Shown piece after piece: positions 46,837 to 55,271 of a DNA stretch of 64,000 nt (position 1 is its first letter; each line of letters starts with the position of its first letter). The DNA is taken from the NCBI RefSeq assembly GCF_000013045.1, contig NC_007677.1:992001-1056000 (forward strand). Reading direction: 5' to 3'. The notes under the pieces were generated by a model that was not told where the DNA came from, made no database searches, and saw nothing but the letters and a program-made list of their open reading frames with translations. Source of the stretch: Salinibacter ruber DSM 13855 (lineage in GTDB: Bacteria > Bacteroidota > Rhodothermia > Rhodothermales > Salinibacteraceae). The translations under genes were made by a program, and so were the position numbers.

Positions 46837-48120
46837 TCAGGTCCAGGCGCGGAGTTCGGTGAGCTCCTCCGTTACGGTGTCGATCGCGTCGGCCGCCAGC
46901 CTGCCCCGATCGGTAAGCAGGCCCCCGGTGACGAGGGCGGCGGGGGTGGTGTCAAACCGAGGGGCCCATACCTCCACGTCCCGAGAGCCGTCGTACACGG
47001 CCCGGTCCGCGGCGGACTCGTCGGACGCACCGTCGTCCACTGCGATCTTGTCGACGGCGCACGCAGCGTACACGGGCACATCGGCCCGATGCGCCGCGAG
47101 GGCGGCCCCGTACGTTCCGGCCTTATTGACCACCGCCCCCGAAGGCTGCACCGTGTCCGCCCCCACGAGCACGGCGTCGACGCTGCCCCCCTGCAGGCGA
47201 CGCGCGACGGCGGCGTCGGGGAGGAGCGTCACGTCGAGGCCCGCTTCGGTGAGGCGCTCGGCGACGGCCACGCCCTCGTCCCCGGGCGCCGAGACGGCCA
47301 CGCTGACGGTGGGGGACGGGTCGGCCGCCTGCAGGGCCGACAACACGGTGCCGGAGCGGGACAGGGTGAGCACGTGGGTCCCGCTTAGCTGAGTGGCTGC
47401 GGTCTCGGCCGCCGCCGCGTCGGCCGCCAGGGCGTTCTGGATGGCCTCGTGGGCGTTGGTCTCGACCGCATCAGGGGGGAGCTCCGGGAGGCTCGCGTGC
47501 ATGGCGCGGTGCAGCCGGTTCGCCAGCGCCGCCATCGACGGCCGGGCGTCCAGCAGGCGATGCGCGGTGCCGATTAGGCGGCCCCGGGCATCCTCAATCG
47601 TGGCGGCCTCGGAATGGGCGAGCATGCCGGCCCGGTCGCGCAGTACCTCCAGGGCCCGAATGGAGAGATAGGCCGACCCGTGCGTCGTGTCGTTCGTGAG
47701 GCCGAGGATGGACGGCGCCACGCGGCGGTACGAGGTCCAAAGGTCCGGTACTGTGTCGCGCCGCAACAGTACGGTAGGGGAGGCCCACTCGACCGCCTCG
47801 GTTTCCCAGTTCGTCTGGATCGACCGGCTGTCGACGTCGAAGAGGAACGGGTGCACCCGCCAGTGCGCCCCGTGGTCGTCGTCCTCGACCGTGAACGCCG
47901 AGCCCTGCCGCCGGGGATGCACGTCGGCGCCACGCAGGCCTGTCTCCTCCTCCACCTCCCGCAGCGCGGACGCCGCGGGATCGCCGTCCTCGACGTGCCC
48001 GGCAACGGCGCCCCACCGACCGGGATAAGAGTCCACCGCGTCGCTGCGGCGAAGCAGCAACACTTCGCCTCGGTGTCGGAGAAACACGGTGACGACGGGC
48101 GTCGGGTCGGCGTCGGGCAT
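46837..48120 (-). CDS. Nudix domain fused to an eIF-2B-like (ribose-1,5-bisphosphate isomerase family) domain
   Basis: 427 residues from ATG 48120. Residues 1-140 are a Nudix domain (VVTVFLRHRGEVLLLRRSD, GRWGAVAGHVEDGDPAASALREVEEETGL); its box is one residue shorter than canonical and has D for the first E. Residues about 165-427 are an eIF-2B alpha/beta/delta-like domain (SGTHVLTLSRSGTVLSAL, VLVGADTVQPSGAVVNKAGTYGAALAAHRADVPVYAACAVDKI), the family that includes MtnA and archaeal ribose-1,5-bisphosphate isomerase. True eIF-2B does not occur in bacteria, so a sugar-phosphate isomerase-type role is more likely. Similar Nudix/IF-2B fusions are annotated in haloarchaea (from memory); transfer is an inference. 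Confidence 0.85.
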   Translation of the reverse strand: MPDADPTPVVTVFLRHRGEVLLLRRSDAVDSYPGRWGAVAGHVEDGDPAASALREVEEETGLRGADVHPRRQGSAFTVEDDDHGAHWRVHPFLFDVDSRSIQTNWETEAVEWASPTVLLRRDTVPDLWTSYRRVAPSILGLTNDTTHGSAYLSIRALEVLRDRAGMLAHSEAATIEDARGRLIGTAHRLLDARPSMAALANRLHRAMHASLPELPPDAVETNAHEAIQNALAADAAAAETAATQLSGTHVLTLSRSGTVLSALQAADPSPTVSVAVSAPGDEGVAVAERLTEAGLDVTLLPDAAVARRLQGGSVDAVLVGADTVQPSGAVVNKAGTYGAALAAHRADVPVYAACAVDKIAVDDGASDESAADRAVYDGSRDVEVWAPRFDTTPAALVTGGLLTDRGRLAADAIDTVTEELTELRAWT

Positions 48121-48236
48121 GAGAGAAAGACCAGAACACGTGCAGGGAAGCAAGGCGACGAAGGGACTGCCTCGCACGCGCCCCGCCGCTCAGCGATCCG
48201 GCCGCAAGGGCGGGCGGTTGGAAATTTTGCGTCCGA

Positions 48237-48257
48237 TTACTACTATAGAAGTAGTAA
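48237..48257. promoter_or_regulatory. Perfect palindrome with A-run upstream of a TPR lipoprotein gene
   Basis: TTACTACT (48237-48244) and AGTAGTAA (48250-48257) are perfect inverted copies with spacer ATAGA, followed by an A-run to about 48263. It is an AT island in GC-rich DNA, 24-44 bases before the ATG at 48281. It could be an operator; TACTAT also resembles a -10 element. The A-run does not suit a terminator for either strand. Confidence 0.4.
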
Positions 48258-48280
48258 AAAAAACAGAGGCACCTGCCGCC

Positions 48281-49702
48281 ATGTCGACCCTTCACGATTT
48301 TCTTTGGCTCCTGCTGGCCTGCGCGTGGGTCTGCGCCGGGTGTGTTGCGACATCCCCCGACCCTACTCGAGAGGCCCGGCCGGGGCCGGTCGACGCGAGG
48401 CCCGACTCGACTCGATCGGTACCGGTTGATCGGGACACGACGCGCCGTCCATCCGGTGATGCCGGACCGGTGCAGGCCCTACGGGCCGCCTACAGGGAGG
48501 GCGCGTACGACGCGGTGGTCCGTCGCATCCGCAGCCGACGACGCGACGACTCGCTCCACAGCTCCGCATCGCAGGCGCTCCACGTCCTGCTTGGGCGAGC
48601 GGAACAGGCCCGGGGACGCCATGCGGCCGCCATTGACGCTCTGAACACGGCCCGACGCATTGCCGAGGGCGAAGGGCGGGCCACGACGGCGATCGATCGG
48701 GCCCTCGGGGACAGCCACGCCGCGCTGTATCGGTGGCCGGAGGCGGCGTCGGCGTTCGAGCGTGTGCTCGGCGCGCGTCCCGACGACCGGGCGGCCCGGC
48801 AGGCGCTCGCGGAGGTGTACCGGCGCGCTCGAAGGTGGTCGAAGGCGCGGGCCCAGTACGCACGACTGGTGCGTGCCGACGCCTCGAACGGACGGTGGTG
48901 GGCGCGCCTCGGGCAGTGCAACCTTGGGCTCAATCAAACAGAGCGGGCGCGGCGCCACTTCGGGAAGGCCCACCGGCGCGTGCCGCAGTCCGCGGAGGTC
49001 GCGCTGTCGCTCAGTCGACTGCACCGCGCGGCAGGACATCTCGACGCAGCCCGGCGCGTGGTGGACACCACCCTGACCCACCAGTCGGGGGACCCCCGAC
49101 TGTGGCGCCGTCGGGCCGACCTCGCATTCGAGCGAGAGAATCTCAAGAGGGCGCGCCGTGCGTACGTCCGGACGCTAGCCACAGGCGACTCGTCGGCGAC
49201 GGTGTACCGGCGGATTGGCCTCGCCGACGTGCGCCGCCAGCAGTATGCCCGGGCCCTGCCCTTCCTCCGGCGGTCCCTGCAACGCGATTCCAGTCACGCC
49301 CGTACCACCCTCTATCTGGGCGTCACATACCTGCGGCTCGATAGCCTGCGCCGGGCGAGCAGGTACCTTCAGAACACCATCGACCAGGAGGCGAGCGGGC
49401 CGATCACGGACGCCTTGGCGCACCAGGGGGCCACGTACAGTCGACGCGGGAACGTGTCCGCCGCGCTTGAGGCCTACAAAACGGCCCGTCGGCTGCGTCC
49501 GGGGCGGGCGGAGCTTGACTTCCGCCTCGCGACGGTCTACGACGAGCACTACCGGGACAAGGCCCCCGCCGCCCGCTACTACCGCCGATTTCTCCAGGCA
49601 CACGAGGGGGGACTTCCCGAGCTGCGCCGATACGCGATGTCTCGTCTGAAGGCCCTTCGCCCCACCCTCCACATGCAACAGGGGCCCGCGTCGAGTGAGT
49701 AG
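48281..49702 (+). CDS. TPR lipoprotein
   Basis: 473 residues. Lipoprotein signal (FLWLLLACAWVCAGC, cysteine near residue 20), then a Pro/Arg/Asp-rich linker and about ten tetratricopeptide repeats from residue 65 on (AIDALNTARRIAEGEGRATTAIDRALGDSHAAL; AASAFERVLGARPDDRAARQALAEVYRRA; ALPFLRRSLQRDSSHARTTLYLGVTYLRL; AALEAYKTARRLRPGRAELDFRLATVYDE). Unusually arginine-rich for this window. Probably an envelope scaffold; no partner evident. A barrel protein gene follows on the same strand after 171 bases. ATG 48281 is set by the lipoprotein signal. Confidence 0.82.
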   Translation: MSTLHDFLWLLLACAWVCAGCVATSPDPTREARPGPVDARPDSTRSVPVDRDTTRRPSGDAGPVQALRAAYREGAYDAVVRRIRSRRRDDSLHSSASQALHVLLGRAEQARGRHAAAIDALNTARRIAEGEGRATTAIDRALGDSHAALYRWPEAASAFERVLGARPDDRAARQALAEVYRRARRWSKARAQYARLVRADASNGRWWARLGQCNLGLNQTERARRHFGKAHRRVPQSAEVALSLSRLHRAAGHLDAARRVVDTTLTHQSGDPRLWRRRADLAFERENLKRARRAYVRTLATGDSSATVYRRIGLADVRRQQYARALPFLRRSLQRDSSHARTTLYLGVTYLRLDSLRRASRYLQNTIDQEASGPITDALAHQGATYSRRGNVSAALEAYKTARRLRPGRAELDFRLATVYDEHYRDKAPAARYYRRFLQAHEGGLPELRRYAMSRLKALRPTLHMQQGPASSE

Positions 49703-49873
49703 GGGTAGGGATCCAGCCGGGGCGGGCCCTGTTAGAAGACTGTGCAAAGCGGGCAACCATCGGGCGGGGCAGGAGGGCGCGACTGTTTCGAAGCACGCCT
49801 GCTCGGGCGGCCCGACTCCCTCCCTTCGATTCTTCAGAGGGGCCCTCCCCCACACAATCGATCCTTTGGCTCC

Positions 49874-50497
49874 ATGCGACGGACCGCCGCGCTTCTCATC
49901 GTCCTCGGCCTCATTTTTAGCACCCGCGTGTCGGCCCAGCCGGCGGTCTCGGTCCGCGGAAATGTAGGGGCGGCGTTCTTTCAGTCGCCCGAAGGCCTGA
50001 ACAACATCCTGAACTCCGGGGTGGACCTGGGGCTTGAGGCAGGACTCGAGGTGTACGATGGGTTGGAGGTCGTCCTGCAGGGGAGCTACGACCGGTTTAC
50101 CCTGAACAGCGACAATGTTGCGCTTCTGGACGACAACCTATCGGTCGGGACGTCGGTGGAGGGCGGTGCGCTGAACCTTATAAACGGGACCGTCGGGCTG
50201 CGCTACACCCTCAAGAATCAGAGCGATGCCCATCCGTACGTGGCGGGGGGCATCGGGCTGTACCGGACCGAGCTCGCGGAGGCACGGGTGCGCCAGGGTG
50301 AAAACGTGCTTCCGGAGCGATCCACGAGAGGAAGGGGCTTTCACCTCGCGATCGGGTCTAACTTTCGGGTCGACGAGACCTACGGGGTCTTTTTCGAGCC
50401 GCGGTACGTCGTCGTCGACACGGGCGGCTCGGATCTTCAGACGGGGGATTCGACCCGCTACGTCACCGTCCGGCTGGGAGTGGAGGTGCAGTTTTGA
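49874..50497 (+). CDS. Outer-membrane beta-barrel protein, porin-family size
   Basis: 207 residues. Signal peptide (TAALLIVLGLIFSTRVSAQ), then eight-strand-type barrel sequence: VSVRGNVGAAFFQSPEGLNN, VDLGLEAGLEVYDGLEVVLQGSYDRF, INGTVGLRYTLKNQSDAHPYVAGGIGLYR, FHLAIGSNFRVDETYGVFFEPRYVVVD, and the C-terminal VTVRLGVEVQF ending in phenylalanine. This is an OmpA-barrel/OmpW-like surface protein; function not readable. ATG 49874 is chosen because it starts the signal peptide. Confidence 0.75.
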   Translation: MRRTAALLIVLGLIFSTRVSAQPAVSVRGNVGAAFFQSPEGLNNILNSGVDLGLEAGLEVYDGLEVVLQGSYDRFTLNSDNVALLDDNLSVGTSVEGGALNLINGTVGLRYTLKNQSDAHPYVAGGIGLYRTELAEARVRQGENVLPERSTRGRGFHLAIGSNFRVDETYGVFFEPRYVVVDTGGSDLQTGDSTRYVTVRLGVEVQF

Positions 50498-50567
50498 CCC
50501 GCCAGGGACTTCCAGCGACACATGAAGGTTGACGGAGACACGCAGAGGACACGAGGTCCGTCCAGAC

Positions 50568-50873
50568 CTACGCGGCCGCCGTGGCGTTGACCGCCTCGAC
50601 CCGCTTCACTTTCGGCACGGACCGCTTGAGGGCCTGCTCGATGCCCGCGCGCAGCGTCATGGTGCTCATGGGGCACGATCCACAGGCCCCCAACAGCTCG
50701 AGCTCCACGACGTAGTCGGCGGTCACGTTCAGCAGCCGGACCGACCCGCCGTCCGCCATGAGGTAGGGGCGGATCGTGTCGAGGGCCTCCTCGATGTTGT
50801 CGCGCAGTTCCGGGTCGATGTGTGGGGACGACCCGTCTTCGGTGTCGGGGGAGGAAGGCACGTCGTCGGACAT
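50568..50873 (-). CDS. NifU-like (Nfu) iron-sulfur scaffold/carrier protein
   Basis: 101 residues, a stand-alone NifU C-terminal domain: LRDNIEEALDTIRPYLMADGGSVRLL, ELELLGACGSCPMSTMTLRAGIEQAL, with the cluster-binding CxxC in GACGSCPMS. It carries [4Fe-4S] clusters to target proteins such as LipA. The first 20 residues are an acidic extension. The mrp gene lies 145 bases upstream on the same strand, and both work in Fe-S assembly. The upstream frame to 51110 lacks homology. Confidence 0.93.
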   Translation of the reverse strand: MSDDVPSSPDTEDGSSPHIDPELRDNIEEALDTIRPYLMADGGSVRLLNVTADYVVELELLGACGSCPMSTMTLRAGIEQALKRSVPKVKRVEAVNATAAA

Positions 50874-51018
50874 AAGGCGTCGAGGCGATTGCGTGAGGCG
50901 GCGTGAACCCGGACGTCGTACTTCTTCAATCCCTAACGGACGGGACGCGGGCGCGTTCGGAAAATGTGCGGGGCGCGGCCCTGTTCGGTGCCATTCCGGG
51001 CCGGCAGCCGGGCGGCCC

Positions 51019-52143
51019 TTATTCGTAGAGGATCTCGATCTTCTGCGTCGGGTCGTCCTCGGCGTTGCGGAGGGCGACCTGCTCGGTGAGCTGATCGGCG
51101 ATCTCGGCAAACGCCTGGGTCGAGGCGCTGTCCGGGGCGGACCGCACGATGGGGGTGCCCTGGTCGCTGCTCTTGCGGATCTCCTGCTGAATTGGCACCT
51201 CCCCGAGAAACGGCACGTCGAGCTCCTGGGCCAGCTCCTGGGCGCCCGCCCGGCCGAAGAGGTAGTATTTGCGGTCCGGCTGGTCGGGTGGGGAGAAGTA
51301 GGCCATGTTCTCGACCATGCCCACCACGGGCACGTTTACGTTGTCGAACATCGCCTTGCCCTTCCGCGCGTCGGCGAGAGCGAGGTCCTGCGGCGTCGAG
51401 ACGATGACGGCCCCGGTGAGGGGGATGGTCTGGACGATGGTGAGCTGGACGTCGCCCGTTCCGGGGGGCAGGTCGAGGATCATGTACTCGATGTCGCCCC
51501 AGTCCACGTCGCCGAGAAACTGGCGCACGGCCTTCGTGACCATCGGCCCGCGCCAGACGACCGCCTGATCGGGGTCGACCATGAAGCCCATCGACAGGGT
51601 TTTGACGCCGTGCTTCTCGAGCGGCACCATCTTGCGCTCGTCGTTGACGCGCGGCTTCTCCCCCTCCATCCCCATCATCTTTGGAATCGAGGGGCCGTAG
51701 ATGTCGGTGTCCACGAGCGCCACCTCGTAGCCCTGCTCGGAGAGGGACATCGCCAGGTTGACGGCGACGGTGCTCTTGCCCACCCCGCCCTTGCCGCTGG
51801 CCACGGCAATGGTGTTCTGCACGCCGTCCTCGCCGCTCGTCTGCTGCTTCTCGCCCCCCTGATCGCCCACCATCACGTCGTCCCCCAGCGGAATCATCTC
51901 GCTGTCCACCTCCACGTCCACCGTCAGTTCACGGCTCACTTCTTCGTGCAGCAGGCGCTGGCAGGCCTCTTCGACCTGACTGGCGAAGGGCCCGTCCGGG
52001 TCCTTCACGACGACGGTGAATGAGACGTGCCCGTCCTCGATCGTGAGGTCCTTCACCATGTCGAGCCGGATGATGTCCTTCTCCTCCTTTGGGTGCTTGA
52101 TCTGTCGGAGGACATCCAGGATGTCTTCGCGGGGGACGGACAT
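51019..52143 (-). CDS. mrp: Mrp/NBP35-type P-loop Fe-S carrier ATPase
   Basis: 374 residues. An N-terminal MIP18/DUF59 domain (EDILDVLRQIKHPKEEKDIIRLDMVKDLTIEDGHVSFTVVV) precedes the ParA-like ATPase: deviant Walker A ASGKGGVGKSTVAVNLA, VALVDTDIYGPSIPKMMG, and YMILDLPPGTGDVQLT. Mrp/ApbC proteins load Fe-S clusters onto apoproteins. The CxxC found in the C-terminal part of many Mrp proteins is absent here: the stretch after VGMVENMAYF reads SPPDQPDRKYYLFG, without cysteines. The nfu gene downstream supports the Fe-S role. Confidence 0.92.
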   Translation of the reverse strand: MSVPREDILDVLRQIKHPKEEKDIIRLDMVKDLTIEDGHVSFTVVVKDPDGPFASQVEEACQRLLHEEVSRELTVDVEVDSEMIPLGDDVMVGDQGGEKQQTSGEDGVQNTIAVASGKGGVGKSTVAVNLAMSLSEQGYEVALVDTDIYGPSIPKMMGMEGEKPRVNDERKMVPLEKHGVKTLSMGFMVDPDQAVVWRGPMVTKAVRQFLGDVDWGDIEYMILDLPPGTGDVQLTIVQTIPLTGAVIVSTPQDLALADARKGKAMFDNVNVPVVGMVENMAYFSPPDQPDRKYYLFGRAGAQELAQELDVPFLGEVPIQQEIRKSSDQGTPIVRSAPDSASTQAFAEIADQLTEQVALRNAEDDPTQKIEILYE

Positions 52144-52391
52144 AGGAGCAGGAGAGCTGGTGCGGCAGAATACTGAAGCGATACACCCCACCACAGGAAC
52201 GGGTGGATGTTCCTCTCAGCGGCGGAGATTTCCGCCGAATTCCCGCATCCCGCAACGCCGGGTTGCCGGGGCAGCAGCGTCGGGAAGGAGGGGGCGATCG
52301 GAAACGTGAAGGCACCCGGGACGGGGGGAGGAGAACTGGCAGGGGACAGAGTCCGGCGGGCCCTGAACGGGGCGGCACTCGGGGGCCCTGA

Positions 52392-53354
52392 TCAGGACGG
52401 GGAGGCCGGCGCCGAGGCCAGGAGGCGGAGGGCCAGGCCGTGCCGCAGTTCGTAGGGACTCACGCGAAGATCATCCAGGTCGTAGTGGGCCAGAGTGCGG
52501 TCGAGGAGAATCACGCCCATCGGGAACACGTCGGCCCGGCCCGCCATCGCCTCCGGGTGCAGCTCAAGGATGCCGTCGACGGACCGACCGAGGAGACGCT
52601 CGCGCCAGTCGCGTACGTCCTTCCGAGACAGGACGAGGCCGTTGTCGTGTAGCGCGTCCCAGGTGCTGGCGGGGCCCGCGTGGACGAGCGCCAGGGCGGC
52701 GGCGGTGCCGGCCGTGCCGATGAGCACAGGGGCGTCCCCGACCGCCGGCGCGCGGGCCGCAAGGGCCTCGTCGACCACCTGCGCGGCCGTCGTGACGGCA
52801 CCGGGGGACGGGGGCTGCGACGCGAAGCAGCGCTCGGTCAGGCGCACGCACCCGACATCGAGGCTGGCGTGATCCCGGATGGCCTCGGCGGGCGACGAGC
52901 GCGTCTGGCCTGGGGCCGCGCCGGCGATGAGTTCCGTGGACCCGCCGCCTACGTCAACGACCAGGCATGCTCCCGAACGGTCGTCGAATGCCGCGCGGGC
53001 CGCCGCAAAGCTCCACGTCGCCTCCTCGGTGCCGGAGAGAAGATCGACGGACAGTCCCAGGGCGTCCCGCACCGACGCGAGAACGGCGTCCCGGTTCGCC
53101 GCGTCGCGGAGGGCACTCGTGCCGGCGGCCGAGACCCGATCCACGTCGTACGTCCGGGCCTCCTGGAGGTGGTCGCGCAGTGCATCGAGGAGGCGCCCCT
53201 GCGCCTCCCGGCCAATGCGGCCCCGGGCATCCACCCCCTCCCCGAGCCGCACGAACCGCTCGGCCGTGTGGAGGCGGCGCAGCTCGGTCCCGTCCCGCTC
53301 GGCGACGAGGAGCTGAGCCGTGTTCGTGCCGATGTCGATGGTGGCGAGGCGCAT
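52392..53354 (-). CDS. ppx: Ppx/GppA-family phosphatase
   Basis: 320 residues. An actin-fold phosphatase acting on polyphosphate or pppGpp: phosphate-1 loop ATIDIGTNTAQLLVAER, AAGTSALRDAANRDAVL, LLSGTEEATWSFAAAR, LVVDVGGGSTELIAG (phosphate-2) and IGTAGTAAALALVHAG. At this length it has only the two N-terminal domains, as in many short exopolyphosphatases, so polyP versus pppGpp is undecided. Starts 5 bases after prmA ends; last gene of ubiE-prmA-ppx. Confidence 0.9.
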   Translation of the reverse strand: MRLATIDIGTNTAQLLVAERDGTELRRLHTAERFVRLGEGVDARGRIGREAQGRLLDALRDHLQEARTYDVDRVSAAGTSALRDAANRDAVLASVRDALGLSVDLLSGTEEATWSFAAARAAFDDRSGACLVVDVGGGSTELIAGAAPGQTRSSPAEAIRDHASLDVGCVRLTERCFASQPPSPGAVTTAAQVVDEALAARAPAVGDAPVLIGTAGTAAALALVHAGPASTWDALHDNGLVLSRKDVRDWRERLLGRSVDGILELHPEAMAGRADVFPMGVILLDRTLAHYDLDDLRVSPYELRHGLALRLLASAPASPS

Positions 53355-53359
53355 GGGCG

Positions 53360-54202
53360 TCAGGGGGATGGGGAACGAGCGAATCGACCGGCCCACCATC
53401 CCTCCTCCGCAGCCTCTGCGTCGAGGGCAAGGCCGTGGGACGCAACCGCATCGCGGATGTCGTCGCGCTGCGGCCGGAGGAGGCCGGAGAGAAGAAGAGA
53501 GGCGCCCGGGGCGAGGCGGGCGACGAGGGCCGGCATCAACTCCAGCAGGACGCGTCGCGTGATGTTTGCGGCCACGAGGTCGTACTGGGTGTCCGATGCG
53601 ACGTCCACGGACCCCTCCTGTACGGTGACACAGTCGGTCTCCTCATTCCGGCGTACGTTTTCGCGGGCGTTGCGCACCGCGTCGGGGTTGGTGTCCACCC
53701 CCCGTGCCGCGTCGGCACCGATGCGACAGGCCGCAATGGCGAGCACGCCGGTCCCGGTGCCCACGTCGAGCACGCGATCGCCGGGGGCGAGGGCCTCGGC
53801 CAAAAGCCGCAGGGCCAGTCGTGTGGTGGCGTGGTGTCCCGTGCCGAAACTCATTTCCGGATCGATGCGGAGCACCGTGGCGTCGTCCCGGGCGGACGGT
53901 GGGGCCACCGAGGTGGGACAGACGAGAAACGGCCCGGCCCGTACGGGCGAGAGGGTGTCCTCCCAGACGGCGTTCCAGTTCTTCGATTCCAGGGGCCGAA
54001 TCGACAGCGCATCGGGGTGCCCGTCGGCGGCCAGGCGGGCTTTCAACTGCTTCTGATCGACGGCGGCCCAGCGCTCGGCCGGCACGTAAGCGCGGAGTTC
54101 GGTGTCGTTCTGCACGAAGCCGGTGGCGGGCTCTTCCAGCTCCGCCAGAAACGGGGCGTGCTCCACGGGCGGAATGGTGAGAGTGAGCTCGATCGTATCC
54201 AT
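53360..54202 (-). CDS. prmA: Ribosomal protein L11 methyltransferase
   Basis: 280 residues. The N-terminal substrate-recognition domain ([17 protein letters not shown]...[19 protein letters not shown]) is followed by a class I methyltransferase: [73 protein letters not shown] (NIT in place of the usual NIL) and [14 protein letters not shown]. It trimethylates L11. Located between ubiE (25 bases upstream) and ppx, in one transcription unit by spacing. Confidence 0.93.
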
Positions 54203-54227
54203 CTCATTATGCAGGCGTCGTTGTGCT

Positions 54228-54962
54228 TCATCGCACCCGACCCGTGTACAGGGAGGCGATGCCGAACGTGAGGGGCGTCCACGTCAGGTCGACGAAGCCG
54301 GTCCCTTCCATTCGTCGGAGAAAGTCCACGCCGTCCGGAAACGCCGCGACCGAACTGGGCAGGTACTCGTAGGCCCCCTGGTCGGGGCTCAGCAGGCCGC
54401 CGATGCGGGGCAGGACGTGGCGGCTGTACCACGCGTAGAGCTGCTTGATGGGCGTCGTGCGGGGCGTGCTAAACTCCAGCACGACGAGGGCGCCGCCGGG
54501 CCGCAGCACGCGCCGAATGTCGTCGAGGCCGGCGTCGAGGTCCTCGAAGTTGCGCACGCCGAACGCCACGAAGGCCGCGTCGAATGTGCCGTCGTCGAAC
54601 GGCAGGTCGGCAGCGTCCGCCTTCTGGAGCACGATCCGGGAGGCGAGGTTCGCCCGCTCGATCTTCTCCCGCCCCCGGTCCAGCATTTCTGCGGAGAGGT
54701 CGATGCCGATGGTCTCGCGGGGATGAAGGGTGCGCTGGGCCTTGAGGGCCAGGTCGGCGGTGCCGGTCGCCACGTCCAGCACCCGCCGCGGCTGCTCGGC
54801 CCGCAGCGTCCGGACGGCCCGGGACCGCCAGTACCGGTCAATGCCGGCACTGAGGACCCGGTTCAGGAGGTCGTAGCGGGGCGCCACGGCGTCGAACATG
54901 GACTCCACGGCCTCTGCCTTGCCGTCGGCCTCGCCGATGGGGGGATGAGAGGGGTCGGGCAT
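54228..54962 (-). CDS. ubiE: Demethylmenaquinone methyltransferase
   Basis: 244 residues from ATG 54962. UbiE/MenG signature blocks: [105 protein letters not shown] and [19 protein letters not shown]. It C-methylates demethylmenaquinone in respiratory quinone synthesis; Bacteroidota use menaquinone. The last ten residues ([10 protein letters not shown]) are typical. A palindrome and direct repeats lie 88-125 bases upstream. Confidence 0.95.
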
Positions 54963-55271
54963 CAGAATTGAAGATATGAAACACAACGAGGGATGCGCCC
55001 ACCCGAGCACCGCGCTCCTTCGGGTCGTCCTTGTTGCTCGGAAAAGCGCCTCATTAATGAGCAACGTGAAGCAATTAATGAACAGCGCGGAGTACGAAAA
55101 GGGTCCGACATATGCCCAAACCGGCGTCTGCCACTGAGGACCGTCTCGCCGGCACTTCTACTTGGTCCTCACATTTCGTCTGTGTCCCAGTGGAGTACGG
55201 CACTGACGCAATGACCCCGCTCGGCTCCTACTGAGATCCCGAGGGGCCCCCCTGGGGCCATTGGGATGGGG
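54963..55271. other. Intergenic region upstream of ubiE
   Basis: 309 bp between the ubiE start and the pfkA stop, both minus strand. It carries the 12-bp palindrome at 55050-55061 and the paired ATTAATGA repeats (55053-55087). No gene is supported; a small plus-strand frame (54993-55214) is not convincing. Confidence 0.5.
55050..55087 (-). promoter_or_regulatory. Candidate operator: palindrome and 21-bp-spaced direct repeats
   Basis: CTCATTAATGAG (55050-55061) is a perfect palindrome. ATTAATGAGCAACG (55053-55066) is repeated as ATTAATGAACAGCG (55074-55087), two mismatches in 14, offset by 21 bp or two helical turns. It lies about 90-125 bases before the ubiE start. Binding protein unknown. 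Confidence 0.4.

Noticed and set aside
46837-48120. Translation initiation factor 2B
   Set aside because: Bacteria have no eIF-2B; the domain family also contains sugar-phosphate isomerases, which fit better.
54993-55214. 73-residue plus-strand frame upstream of ubiE, with repeated INEQR
   Set aside because: The repeat is explained by the DNA direct repeats; composition is not protein-like.
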